Positions 52,064 to 61,419 of a stretch of DNA of 64,000 nucleotides are shown piece after piece. Position 1 is the stretch's first letter. Each line of letters starts with the position of its first letter. Both the position numbers and the translations under genes were made by a program. This DNA comes from Desulfosporosinus youngiae DSM 17734 (lineage in GTDB: Bacteria; Bacillota; Desulfitobacteriia; Desulfitobacteriales; Desulfitobacteriaceae): contig NZ_CM001441.1 in the NCBI RefSeq assembly GCF_000244895.1, positions 4,120,198 through 4,184,197 on the forward strand. Direction: 5' to 3'. Under the pieces are notes generated by a model. The model had not been told where the DNA came from and did no database searches. It was given only the letters and a program-made list of their open reading frames with translations.

Positions 52064-52092
52064 AAGCCACCGTTAAATGTGAACGGTGGCTT
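52064..52092 (-). terminator. Terminator after polC
   Basis: AAGCCACCGTT pairs with AACGGTGGCTT (11 bp) 24 nt after the polC stop. The T run is better on the plus side, so it may be bidirectional. Confidence 0.65.
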
Positions 52093-52115
52093 GTTATACT
52101 TTTTTATCACTTTCC

Positions 52116-55100
52116 TTAAATCACATCAAAAAGGCTCATCTGATCACTTTCCGGAATTCCCTTAAAGCAGCCGAATTTCCGCAGTACATCAATCGTAGAA
52201 TTCCCAATTTTAGCCCGTTTCTTGACATCCTCTATGGAGTTGAAGGGCTTTTCCAGGGCCGCGTTATACAGTCCTTCGGCTGCCACCGTTCCCATGCCGG
52301 ATATGCTGTTGATGGGCGGCCTTAAGCCCTCTTCCTCAACCAGAAACCTCGTGGCATGGGATTTGTATAAATCAATGGGCAGGAATTTAAAGCCCCTCTC
52401 ATACATTTCCAAAACCAGTTCCAAATCATCGTACATATCCTTATCCTTAGGGGTGGCAGTGTTACCCAGCTCCTCAATTTCCTTCATTTTGGCCTTAACC
52501 TTTTCTTTGCCGAAGATCATAAACTCAGCGTCAAAGGCCTTGGCCCGAATGCTGAAGTAGGCTGCGTAATACGCCTGGGGTATGTGCACCTTAAACCAGG
52601 CTATGCGGAAGGCCATCATGACATAGGCTGCTGCATGGGCTTTAGGAAACATGTATTTTATTTTCCGGCAGGAATCGATATACCACTCCGGTACCTTATG
52701 CTCTCTCATTAAAGCTTCATATTCCGCCCATTTTTCCGGGTTGGACAGAGCCTTTCCTTTACGCACCAGCTCCATGATCTTAAACGCCGTATTGGGCGGC
52801 AGACCCTTTTTAATTAAATAGGTCATAATTTCATCCCGGGTACACACGGCTTCACTTAAGGTCACGGTTCCCGCATCAATCAGGTCCTTGGCATTTCCCA
52901 GCCAGACATCCGTACCGTGGGAAAGTCCGGATATACAGATTAAATCTTCGAAAGCTTTAGGCCTGGTATCTAAAAGCATTCCTCTGACAAACTTAGTGCC
53001 AAACTCAGGAATTCCAAAGGTTCCGACCTTGGAATTAATCTGCTCCGGGGTTACCTCTAAGGCTTCCGTGGAGGAGAAGATGGACATGGTCTTCGGATCA
53101 TCCATGGGTATCTTTTGAGGGTCTACTCCGGTGATATCCTGAAGCATACGTATAACCGTCGGATCGTCATGACCCAGGATATCCAGCTTTAAAAGGTTCG
53201 AATCAATGGAGTGATAATCAAAATGGGTGGTTATGATATCCGAATTGGAGTCATCGGCAGGATGCTGGACGGGGCAAAATTCAAAGATTTCCCGTCCCTT
53301 CGGTACGACGATGATTCCTCCCGGGTGCTGCCCCGAGGTTCTTTTGATCCCGGTGCAACCCTTGGAGACTCTCAGGGTTTCTGCCTTGCTTACGGTACGG
53401 CTTTTTTCTTCATAATACTTTTTCACATAGCCGAAGGCTGTTTTTTCGGCGATCGTACCGATGGTTCCGGCTTTAAAGGTGGTACCCTTGCCAAAGATAA
53501 CCTCTGTATATTTGTGAGCCTTGGCCTGATATTCTCCTGAGAAGTTCAAGTCAATATCCGGCTCTTTATCGCCATTGAAGCCCAAGAAGGTCTCGAAGGG
53601 GATATCGATGCCATCTTTGGCCAGTTTTTCTCCGCAAACGGGACACACCTTATCCGGCAGGTCAAAGCCGATTTTAACCCCATGATCCGAGAAGTCCGAA
53701 TACCGGCAACTGGGGCAGCGGTAATGGGCCTGCAGGGCATTGACTTCCGTAATGCCGGTCATATAGGCAACCACTGATGAACCAACCGATCCACGAGAGC
53801 CGACCAGATAGCCATCCTCATTGGATTTCCAGACCAGCTTTTGGGCGATGATATACATAACAGAGAAGCCGTTTTTGATGATGGAATCCAGCTCTCTATC
53901 CAGCCTTTGCTGAACAATTTCCGGCAAGGGGTCTCCATAGAGGGCATGGGCCTTCTCATAGGTAATATCCTTAATCGTCTGCTCACAGCCTTCAATATGA
54001 GGCGCACACTTCTCGGCTGAAATAGGACTGATCTGCTGGCACATATCGGCTATCAGATTGGTGTTGGTTACCACCACCTCATAGGCCTTTGCCGCTCCTA
54101 AATAGGAAAATTCCCTAAGCATCTCCTCGGTGGTTTTTAAATATAAGGGGGCCTGATTATCGGCGTCCTTAAAGCCTTGACCGGCTTCCAGGATTCTCCT
54201 GTAAATCTCATCTTCCGGGTCCAGGAAGTGAACATCACCCGTGGCAACCACAGGCTTGTTTAATTTTTTACCCAGAGCCACAATTTTGCGGTTGATTTCC
54301 TTTAAATAGTCTTGGTCGGGTACCTGCTCTGTTCTGATTAAATAATCATTGTTCCCGAGAGGCTGGATTTCTAAATAGTCGTAGGCCCTGGCAATGGCTT
54401 CAATTTCCTCATTGGATTTTCCCAGTAAGATGGCCTGGTAAAGCTCGCCTTCACTGCAGGCACTGCCCAGGATTAACCCTTCGGAGTATTTTTTATAAAG
54501 GCTCTTTAAGATCCGGGGTTTCTTATAAAAATAATCCAAATGGGAATAGGAAACCAGCTTATATAAATTCTTTAATCCCACATAGTCCTTGGCTAGGATG
54601 ATGGCGTGATAGGTTTTAAGCTTCTTATACTCTGCCTTCTTCGCATCTTCATCAGAACCATAGAGCTCGATATCCTCAAGGGTTTCTGCTCCCCGTTGCT
54701 TCAGCTTTTCAAGCATAACTTTAAAAACTTTAACCGTGGTATCCACGTCGTCTAAGGCCCTGTGAGCTACCTCCACCTTAAAGCCTAAGTTCTTGGCGAT
54801 TCTTCCTAATTTATAGGTTTTATAATCCGGAAAGAGCTCCTTAGCCAAGGATAAGGTATCCAAATAGGTGTAATCAAAGTCATAGCCTAAAACCTTAGCA
54901 TTATGCTTTAAGAAACCCATGTCAAATTCAGCGTTATGGGCCACCAAAACGCTTCCCTCAATAAATTCCAGCAGTTTAGGAAAGACCTGGTCTATGGTTT
55001 CGGCATCTTTTACCATATCATCGGTAATGTTGGTAACCTCTATGACCCTTGCCGGTATCGGCTTTTCCGGATTGACAAAACAGCTGAACTGGTCGATGAC

Positions 55101-56462
55101 CTTACCGTCTTTGAGTTTCATGATTCCGATTTCCGTGATTTTTTCGGTTACCGCTGAGAAGCCGGTGGTTTCCAAGTCCAGCACACAATAGGTGGTATCA
55201 ATCCCCTGGCCTTTGACGTTGGTTACTGATGGCTTTTTATCCGGTGCCAAATAAGCCTCGACTCCATAGATAACCTTCATGTTCGGATTATCTCGTCCTA
55301 AGAGTTTATGGGCCTCGGGAAAAGACTGAACTACACCATGATCCGTAATAGCAATGGATTTCATACCCCAGCTCATGGCTCTTTTAATCAGATCAGTGGC
55401 ACTGGTCATGGCATCCATCTGACTCATTTGAGTATGCATGTGCAGCTCGACCCGCTTCACCTCTGCCCTATCCTGCCGCTGAGCCTTCTTCATGCCGGCT
55501 GTTTCTACGATCGTATTAGCAATAAGCTCAATTTCCCCGGAAAACTGGCTAAAGCCGGCATTTCCGGCAAGCTTGACACCCTTAGCCTTTTTAAGCCTGG
55601 CTAATACCTCTCCATCTTCACCAGGCTTGAGGAACGCCTTACAGGTCATGGAACTTGAGCCGTCATATAAATCAAAGGAGATTAAGGTTTTGCCGCTTCT
55701 CAATTCCTTGGCATCGATATTGGATGGTTCGCCCTGGATAGCAATCCTGCCTTCATCAGGTGTGATATCCGTAATTTTAATGACCGTATCCTTGATATTC
55801 GAATTTCTGCCCAAGATCAAGGAAGGATCGGCTTTTTTCCCGTCCTTTTCACCGTTATTTTCCGGTTTTATGGGCCCGGCTTCCTTCGGTAATTCATGGA
55901 CATTATGGCTGGATGGTGCAGCCACTTCCTTTTGCAGAAGCAGAATTTCACTTTCTTGGGTATCTTCCCGCAGCTTTTTTAATTCTTCACTGCTTACGTT
56001 ATCCACAAACTTGATCTGATAAGTAGCGCCATAGAGGTTTCTTATGGTCTCTTGGATTACTTTATCGTAACCCCTCGCTTTTAATAAGTAGGATACTGCC
56101 GTTTTAAAGGTAAATTTGATCGTATCATCTTGGGCTATTTCATGGTCACTATTTTTGAACGCTCCATTTAAGACCGGATGTTTATCCGCCAATAAGCATA
56201 AAATATCTTGGAGTGCCTCTTCCAAGGGCTTTCTAGGGGTTCCCTCAGTATACATTACCGTAATAATTGAATCATTTAAAACCAATCGTTCTCTGATAAA
56301 CTGATTAAGGGCTTCAATTTCTCTGGTTTCAATGTATTGATCAGAGCTGATTTTCATCTCCAGAGTTTTTGTACTTTTGGTTAAAACCACTGCTTGTACA
56401 ATAGCAGTCTTGATATTACCCTCTGTTTTATAATCACTAAAAATTTCACTTATTCGTTTCAT
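52116..56462 (-). CDS. polC: DNA polymerase III alpha subunit, PolC type
   Basis: This 1448-aa replicative polymerase of low-GC Gram-positives has the full domain order. An N-terminal region comes first, then an OB fold (about 215-320). A PHP domain (VKRVELHMHTQMSQMDAMTS, from about 333) is split by the proofreading 3'-5' exonuclease (YCVLDLETTGFSAVTEKITEIG, then HNAEFDMGFL and HRALDDVDTT). The polymerase core follows, with the zinc-finger pairs CPSCRYSD and CPVCGEKL and the catalytic EPDIDLNFSGEYQ. It ends in helix-hairpin-helix repeats and a beta-clamp-like tail (SDQMSLFDVI). Length is normal. It is transcribed alone, with a repeat upstream and a terminator downstream. Confidence 0.96.
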   Translation of the reverse strand: MKRISEIFSDYKTEGNIKTAIVQAVVLTKSTKTLEMKISSDQYIETREIEALNQFIRERLVLNDSIITVMYTEGTPRKPLEEALQDILCLLADKHPVLNGAFKNSDHEIAQDDTIKFTFKTAVSYLLKARGYDKVIQETIRNLYGATYQIKFVDNVSSEELKKLREDTQESEILLLQKEVAAPSSHNVHELPKEAGPIKPENNGEKDGKKADPSLILGRNSNIKDTVIKITDITPDEGRIAIQGEPSNIDAKELRSGKTLISFDLYDGSSSMTCKAFLKPGEDGEVLARLKKAKGVKLAGNAGFSQFSGEIELIANTIVETAGMKKAQRQDRAEVKRVELHMHTQMSQMDAMTSATDLIKRAMSWGMKSIAITDHGVVQSFPEAHKLLGRDNPNMKVIYGVEAYLAPDKKPSVTNVKGQGIDTTYCVLDLETTGFSAVTEKITEIGIMKLKDGKVIDQFSCFVNPEKPIPARVIEVTNITDDMVKDAETIDQVFPKLLEFIEGSVLVAHNAEFDMGFLKHNAKVLGYDFDYTYLDTLSLAKELFPDYKTYKLGRIAKNLGFKVEVAHRALDDVDTTVKVFKVMLEKLKQRGAETLEDIELYGSDEDAKKAEYKKLKTYHAIILAKDYVGLKNLYKLVSYSHLDYFYKKPRILKSLYKKYSEGLILGSACSEGELYQAILLGKSNEEIEAIARAYDYLEIQPLGNNDYLIRTEQVPDQDYLKEINRKIVALGKKLNKPVVATGDVHFLDPEDEIYRRILEAGQGFKDADNQAPLYLKTTEEMLREFSYLGAAKAYEVVVTNTNLIADMCQQISPISAEKCAPHIEGCEQTIKDITYEKAHALYGDPLPEIVQQRLDRELDSIIKNGFSVMYIIAQKLVWKSNEDGYLVGSRGSVGSSVVAYMTGITEVNALQAHYRCPSCRYSDFSDHGVKIGFDLPDKVCPVCGEKLAKDGIDIPFETFLGFNGDKEPDIDLNFSGEYQAKAHKYTEVIFGKGTTFKAGTIGTIAEKTAFGYVKKYYEEKSRTVSKAETLRVSKGCTGIKRTSGQHPGGIIVVPKGREIFEFCPVQHPADDSNSDIITTHFDYHSIDSNLLKLDILGHDDPTVIRMLQDITGVDPQKIPMDDPKTMSIFSSTEALEVTPEQINSKVGTFGIPEFGTKFVRGMLLDTRPKAFEDLICISGLSHGTDVWLGNAKDLIDAGTVTLSEAVCTRDEIMTYLIKKGLPPNTAFKIMELVRKGKALSNPEKWAEYEALMREHKVPEWYIDSCRKIKYMFPKAHAAAYVMMAFRIAWFKVHIPQAYYAAYFSIRAKAFDAEFMIFGKEKVKAKMKEIEELGNTATPKDKDMYDDLELVLEMYERGFKFLPIDLYKSHATRFLVEEEGLRPPINSISGMGTVAAEGLYNAALEKPFNSIEDVKKRAKIGNSTIDVLRKFGCFKGIPESDQMSLFDVI

Positions 56463-56518
56463 GGCACTTCTAAGTCTCTCCTAAAAATTATTGCCGGTTA
56501 AAGAAAACTTGGCTAGCG

Positions 56519-56670
56519 CCCACGAAGACATTGTCTTCGCACGTATTAGCCCTTCTTGCATACACTGTCCTGGCACCTGTCAGCTTAGCGGAGCGAAGAC
56601 ACGTCTTCGCAGGGGTTAGCTTATCGCAAAAGCCGCAGGCGACGGCGGCCCCGCCTTAGTTGCTGATGTG
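56519..56670. repeat. Repeat H: tandem GAAGACA-palindrome units
   Basis: Two units of the 40-nt type inserted in repeats C and D occur here outside the structured-RNA core. The first is ACGAAGACATTGTCTTCGCACG with ATTAGCCCTTCTTGCA (56520-56560). The second, shorter one is GCGAAGACACGTCTTCGC with GGTTAGCTTATCGCA (from 56592). The region is more GC-rich than its surroundings and lies just upstream of polC. The rest of the gap to 57022 holds only the terminator at 56742. Confidence 0.65.
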
Positions 56671-56741
56671 CCAGCCAGGGATGGCGGAAAGGGACCTTCA
56701 GAAAGTATACATTGCGGGGTGCTTTCTGATTGGTAAAAAAC

Positions 56742-56769
56742 AGACACGACTTGGCGTTAAATCGTGTCT
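56742..56769 (-). terminator. Terminator of the MoxR/VWA operon
   Basis: AGACACGA pairs with TCGTGTCT over 8 bp, and the minus strand continues GTTTTTTACC. It lies about 250 bp after the last gene of the operon. Confidence 0.75.
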
Positions 56770-57022
56770 TATTTAATTTTACCACCAATGACTGTCCTAT
56801 GAAAAGGTTAAATTTGTTAAAAAATTGTGATGAAGGATCGTAATTGCTAAGAAGGATTCATTATGCCAGTTAATAAACCTCCTGCTGTAGATATTTATAT
56901 CTTACGGCAGAAGGTCTGTTAATGTCCTTTTTTGAGAATAAGGCGCTGGGCCTGGTAATACTTATAAGCCATTTTGGTAAGATGCTGTTCCCAATCTAAG
57001 GCTGCCGGAGATTCGAATTAAT

Positions 57023-58240
57023 CTATGCCCTGATTTGGATTACATTAGCCCAATCCGGGGCCGCTGCATCCCCAAACAAAACGACAATGACGTTCATCCC
57101 TCGTGGTGGATGATCAGGCCATGATGTCTGTCCGTCAGTAATAACGATTCCCAATTGACGCGAAGGCTTTATTCTTGCCGCAGCTTCTAAGCCAACCCCC
57201 ATGTCCGTTCCGCCGCCTCCCGCGAGCCGGATCTGCTCCGGCCGAAACACCCGGCGGCAAAACTCAACCGTCTGATCCACAGCCAAGACGTGGATTCCTT
57301 CCCTTTGTCCCAGAGACTTTAGGATACCGGATATCTCCGCCAGAGACTGGGCGAGCATTTTCTCTGATATACTTCCACTGGTGTCTGCCACAACGGCTAC
57401 TGAAGGTACAGGACAGCGCAGGGACGGAAAAATAACCTTTCCCTTTCCAACCTGCCCCTGGCGGCGTGAGGGACGCCGGTAGGAATAATCCACTGACCCG
57501 GTTATATCTGCTGCCGCAAAACGGATAGCCGCAGCCAGCTTTTTTCGCCAGTCTACTTTCGGATAAAGCTTTTCTTCTGCCCACCGGGCCCAATGACCTG
57601 GTACACACCCTTGGCCTTTGCTATGTTCTCTGATTTGCCTGGCTACATCCCGGCGGATTAACTCCCCTTCCGTCAGACTGAGACCGGAAGAAGACCCTTT
57701 GCCAAGCGGTTTATCCTCCCAAGACGCCATTTGACCCGTTGCACAAGAGCCGCACCGGCCGGAACCGGGCAAAGGAGGTTCTTTTAAATCTGACTGCGCT
57801 TTATTTTTGGTCTGATCGGCTGAAGAGGATTCCTGATTCTCCAAGGCCGCATAGTATTCCTCTGCCAGGAGATTTTCCGGCTGCCCGATGAATTCGGGAG
57901 TCACGGGCTGTGCCGGAAATTCAACACCTTCACGGATAAGGTCGTCATTAATTTCCGCGTCTGCGGCGATATTGCTTAAGCGTGGATTAAAGTGCTTCAG
58001 CCTTTCAGCATGATTGCGGAGAAGATGACAAACTTCATGGTATAAAGCGCCGGCAAGAACCTCCGCCGGCCACCCTGATAATACGTCGGGATCGTAATAG
58101 AGTCTCCAATACATATCGACTGCCATTGATTTCAGGCCGGGCTTGGGCACCGGCTGGAGAGCCCAGGCAGCAGAGGCCAAATAGGGACGTTCTTTCGCCA
58201 GGCGGATACGGGCTGCCTGCAGCTCAAGGGGAAGAATCAC
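57023..58240 (-). CDS. Putative metallopeptidase with VWA-like domain
   Basis: This protein of about 405 aa joins an N-terminal metallopeptidase-like domain to a C-terminal VWA-like domain. The first has the zinc motif HEVCH (His68, Glu69, His72 from the preferred start). The second has a MIDAS-type ADTSGSIS and GGGGTDMGVGLEAA and ends VIVVLFGDA. GTG 58240 overlaps the upstream stop as GTGA, with GGAGG ahead of it, and is preferred to a start at 58261. It is the last gene of MoxR-unknown-VWA. MoxR ATPases paired with VWA proteins usually act as chaperone or metal-insertion machines for a specific enzyme. The client here is unknown. Confidence 0.85.
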   Translation of the reverse strand: MILPLELQAARIRLAKERPYLASAAWALQPVPKPGLKSMAVDMYWRLYYDPDVLSGWPAEVLAGALYHEVCHLLRNHAERLKHFNPRLSNIAADAEINDDLIREGVEFPAQPVTPEFIGQPENLLAEEYYAALENQESSSADQTKNKAQSDLKEPPLPGSGRCGSCATGQMASWEDKPLGKGSSSGLSLTEGELIRRDVARQIREHSKGQGCVPGHWARWAEEKLYPKVDWRKKLAAAIRFAAADITGSVDYSYRRPSRRQGQVGKGKVIFPSLRCPVPSVAVVADTSGSISEKMLAQSLAEISGILKSLGQREGIHVLAVDQTVEFCRRVFRPEQIRLAGGGGTDMGVGLEAAARIKPSRQLGIVITDGQTSWPDHPPRGMNVIVVLFGDAAAPDWANVIQIRA

Positions 58241-58890
58241 GCCTGCAACACCTCCAAGCATTTTAAGGCTTCAATTGTTTCCCTGATTCCAGACGTTTCA
58301 CCCGCCTGAAAGGTTCCGGATGAAAAAATATCCTTAGCCACCCTAATTCCTTGGGTTCGCTCTCTCTGCACTTTTAGCGGCTCAGGCGGTTCATAAAATT
58401 TTAAATTAAGAGCATTTAAATAATGAAGAACAGGGACAGCATTCGTTTTCCGGCTGTTTCGATAGCGCGGCAGAAAAACCGGAGGATAATCCTCCATGAT
58501 TTTTTTCAGGAGAGGGGCTGCGTCTTCGGACAGAATGGAAAAGGTCTGGATTTGGTCATTGGCTATGGAGATCAGCGACGAACAGACAGGCTCCTTCTGT
58601 CCGGTTGTGTAAAGCCGGTACTCTTTCTCTCCGTCAGATATCAAAACCATTTCCGTCTTCCATTTACTTTTACGGTTTTGATGCAGCTTTTCCAGAGTAT
58701 CGACCCATCCCTCAGTCAGTGCCACTTTGAGAACAGCATAAATGTGATAAGCCGGCAGTTGGGAGCCTTCATAATTATATACGTTCAGCCGGGATTCCCT
58801 TATCCCTTCCATGCTCACCAAAACCCGGCCGGATTGCTCGTAAGCATTTTCCTTCCAGGGGATGTCTCGGTACTCATAAGGGGGATTCAC
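58237..58890 (-). CDS. Unknown protein between MoxR and VWA genes
   Basis: This protein of 217 aa has no recognised domain. A longer frame reaches 59235, but its first 115 residues overlap the MoxR gene and are rich in Arg, Gly and Cys as random frames are. GTG 58890 overlaps the MoxR stop as GTGA and follows GGGGGG at 5-nt spacing. The middle contains KTEMVLISDGEKEYRLYTTG and SLISIANDQIQTFSILSEDAA. The tight overlaps on both sides show it is an obligate member of this three-gene operon. Confidence 0.75.
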   Translation of the reverse strand: MNPPYEYRDIPWKENAYEQSGRVLVSMEGIRESRLNVYNYEGSQLPAYHIYAVLKVALTEGWVDTLEKLHQNRKSKWKTEMVLISDGEKEYRLYTTGQKEPVCSSLISIANDQIQTFSILSEDAAPLLKKIMEDYPPVFLPRYRNSRKTNAVPVLHYLNALNLKFYEPPEPLKVQRERTQGIRVAKDIFSSGTFQAGETSGIRETIEALKCLEVLQA

Positions 58891-59969
58891 ATCAACCCCC
58901 CTTTTTGCAGCAGCGGCGCGAATTCCTGTAGTTCTTTCAGGGGTATGGATAATTCCGGTTTCCTGGCTGCGGCTAATTTTTTGGCAGCAACCGCTGCGAT
59001 ATCTTTCATTCCGTGTTCCGATGCCAGGGCAAGTACGCACCAGGCAGCAAACCAGCGTTCCTCTGTCAGCCTGCCGACAGCGGCAGTGATGACAGCCGTC
59101 AGTATGGCAAAGGCCTGGTCCCCCCGGTCCGGCAGCTGAAGGTAGGTCGGATTGGCCAGCACCTCTTCCGGATCCGGCAGATCCAAATCCCGGCGCCAGG
59201 CTAAAAACTCCAGACAGGCTCCTTCGCCAACGCATCCGGCTACAAGAGAAGCGACGACATCCTCCTCTGCCTGCACAGTTTCAGCAGCTGCCAGTAATCT
59301 GGCTGTCATAGACCAAGACCTGGGAGAGGGCCAAGCTTTCCCGGCCTGACCTTCATCTTCAGGCACCTGGAGCAATAAATGCGGCCTGTGCCGGATAAAA
59401 GAGGCTACGAGCACCTCTTTGTCCGGTATGGAATTCTCCCAGGCCGGAGGCAGATGGGGCAGGCCGGAGACAGACCATCCCCCGATCATACCGTCTACCC
59501 AGCCCTGAGTGTCCAGAGACCAAAAAAGGTGGCAGAACCTGTTTGCCAGAGGAGCGGAAAGATCCCATCCGCCGACAGCCTGTTCAGGCGGGTTCGCCGA
59601 TGCAACAACCGATACACTGGCGGGTAAAGCCAAATCCCCAACGACCCTGTCTAATACGACTCTTAATAAGGCAGACTGGACCGCAGGCGGAGCTGTGGAG
59701 ATTTCATCCAGAAAAAGCAGACCTTTTCCAGCCAGTGCCAGGCGATGTGCCCAGGCAGGGGGCTCCATACGGACACCCTTCTCCTCAATGACCGGAAGAC
59801 CGGAAAAATCCGAAGGTTCACGAATAGAGGCCAGGACAACTTCGAGCGGGAGTTCCAGCGCATCCGCAAGCATAGTAATGGTTGCCGTTTTTCCCACACC
59901 TGGAGGACCCCAGGTCAGGATCGGGACTCCAGCCTGAATAGCAATAGCAAGAGCACAATTCGTAGACAT
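58887..59969 (-). CDS. MoxR-like AAA+ ATPase
   Basis: This 360-aa AAA+ ATPase has Walker A WGPPGVGKTATITML, Walker B KGLLFLDEISTAPPAVQSAL, sensor 1 VVASANPPEQ and sensor 2 in PRSWSMTARLLAA. It belongs to the MoxR branch, whose members remodel protein complexes with VWA partners. It is the first gene of the operon and overlaps the next gene by 4 nt. The C-terminal 100 residues are less conserved. Confidence 0.88.
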   Translation of the reverse strand: MSTNCALAIAIQAGVPILTWGPPGVGKTATITMLADALELPLEVVLASIREPSDFSGLPVIEEKGVRMEPPAWAHRLALAGKGLLFLDEISTAPPAVQSALLRVVLDRVVGDLALPASVSVVASANPPEQAVGGWDLSAPLANRFCHLFWSLDTQGWVDGMIGGWSVSGLPHLPPAWENSIPDKEVLVASFIRHRPHLLLQVPEDEGQAGKAWPSPRSWSMTARLLAAAETVQAEEDVVASLVAGCVGEGACLEFLAWRRDLDLPDPEEVLANPTYLQLPDRGDQAFAILTAVITAAVGRLTEERWFAAWCVLALASEHGMKDIAAVAAKKLAAARKPELSIPLKELQEFAPLLQKGGLM

Positions 59970-60080
59970 ATTGTTTTCACCTCATATTTCATCAATCAAA
60001 TCCTTTCCATTTTATCTCTAAAATATAAGCAATCGCTCCATAACCCCTCATAAAACAAAAAAGCCCATCCGGACTTTCAT

Positions 60081-60770
60081 TTAAAAATTCCCCAACCTCA
60101 CTTCCACGAACTCTCTGGCTTCGATCCAATCTTCACCCAATTGACAATCCAAAGCCATAATCTTTAGTCCGGCTTGTTCGGCCTGTACAAGAGCGTGTCC
60201 AAACGCCGGGTGAGTCCGCCAATTGGGTGACATATAGTGTACACCTTGCATTTGGATGATAAAGACCAAATAAGCCTCCATCCCTTTGTCTAAGGCTTGT
60301 TGCAGCTCTTGGATATGTTTGACTCCTCTCTGAGTGGGGGCATCGGGAAAGAGTACCACCCCGTGCTCTTCGAGAGTCACCCCTTTTATCTCAATCAAAA
60401 TCTTGCGGGCACCGGATTCGACATAAAAATCAAATCGGGATTGACCATAAGTGAATTCCGGACGAATAGTGGCATCTTCCCCGAAAAATTGGTTTCTCTC
60501 TGCCCATTCCCGAAAAAGCTTATTAGGAACCTGGCTATCGATATTCACTAATCTCCGGCCCTTATAGACAGAAATCAGATCATATTTGGTTTTACGCTTA
60601 GTTTCATCGAACTCTTGAACATAGATTTCAGCGCCTGGAGTCAGCAGTTCCTTACAGCGCCCCGTATTCTTTACATGGCAGATTTCTTCTTTCCCTTCCA
60701 GCAGGATGTGAGCAATGAATCGATTAGGACGAGTCATGAAAATCGCTTTTCGTATATTTTTATAGATCAT
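60081..60770 (-). CDS. sfsA: DNA/RNA nuclease SfsA
   Basis: This protein of about 229 aa is of the SfsA family, named for sugar fermentation stimulation and later linked to nuclease activity. Motifs are RPNRFIAHILLEGKEEICHVKNTGRCKELL, EFTYGQSRFDFYVE, KILIEIKGVTLEE and FPDAPTQRGVKHIQEL. The conserved Asp and the ExK pair of the nuclease-like core are visible. ATG 60770 follows CAGGAG. The frame to 60818 has no ribosome site. It stands alone. Confidence 0.93.
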   Translation of the reverse strand: MIYKNIRKAIFMTRPNRFIAHILLEGKEEICHVKNTGRCKELLTPGAEIYVQEFDETKRKTKYDLISVYKGRRLVNIDSQVPNKLFREWAERNQFFGEDATIRPEFTYGQSRFDFYVESGARKILIEIKGVTLEEHGVVLFPDAPTQRGVKHIQELQQALDKGMEAYLVFIIQMQGVHYMSPNWRTHPAFGHALVQAEQAGLKIMALDCQLGEDWIEAREFVEVRLGNF

Positions 60771-60892
60771 GTTTAATCTCCTGGCATTTAGTGCCAAGTC
60801 CTTTTCTTGAATTATCAAGTAATACTTGACAACTATAGTTTAACATGGCGTTACCCCCAAGACATAATTCCAACCCAAAAATTGTTCCTGCC

Positions 60893-61198
60893 TTAATTAG
60901 TTTCTTTCCATTTGGCATACTCTTTGGGCATACAATTCTCACATGGACGATATCCTGCTGCAATTGCTGTATCTTCGTCTGCGAAAAACACACGATATTT
61001 ATATTGCCCATTACGAATAAAACGCAGTGCTGATGGACAATCTAAGCGACCGTATATTTTAAGCTCACGATGACCTCCTATTGTTCCCTTAGTATCACTT
61101 ATATAGGGGTTACCACTTGCATCAAGAAGGTTAAAAACCTTTATTGAGCTTTTTTCCACTAATCTATCCACCTCTTGTTTCGTTTTTAAAAGATCCAT
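60893..61198 (-). CDS. Ada-like metal-binding domain protein
   Basis: This 101-aa protein resembles the zinc-binding N-terminal domain of Ada. It has GRLDCPSALRFIRNGQYKYRVFFADEDTAIAAGYRPCENCMP, which contains the conserved GYRPCxxC ending. The first Cys pair of Ada (FxxKPSC region) is reduced to a single Cys54, so metal binding may involve other residues. No methyltransferase domain follows. Stand-alone versions are common and of unknown function. The product is probably small, cytoplasmic and DNA- or metal-linked. Confidence 0.78.
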   Translation of the reverse strand: MDLLKTKQEVDRLVEKSSIKVFNLLDASGNPYISDTKGTIGGHRELKIYGRLDCPSALRFIRNGQYKYRVFFADEDTAIAAGYRPCENCMPKEYAKWKETN

Positions 61199-61270
61199 GG
61201 ATTATTATGTAACGTCATGCCATTTTATATCATCGGCATAATCATAATACAGACTATTATTAAAAATATC

Positions 61271-61307
61271 AGCTCACAATCGAACCGTTTAGGTTCAATT
61301 GTGAGCT
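61271..61307 (-). terminator. Terminator after the 136-aa gene
   Basis: AGCTCACAATcGAACC pairs with GGTTCaATTGTGAGCT over about 15 bp. The minus strand continues GATATTTTTAAT. Confidence 0.75.
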
Positions 61308-61419
61308 AACTCCGATTCTATATGGTTTCACTTGCTCCATTTACGGATGCAGACTAAACCACCATTCGCGGGCTTAGGTCTGCATCTAACCTCAAAAGGA
61401 TACATGCGCATTAAACCTA

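Noticed and set aside
58891-59235. N-terminal 115-residue extension of the middle gene of the MoxR operon
   Set aside because: It lies wholly within the MoxR gene in another frame and is Arg/Gly/Cys-rich. The GTGA overlap with a GGGGGG ribosome site gives a better start.
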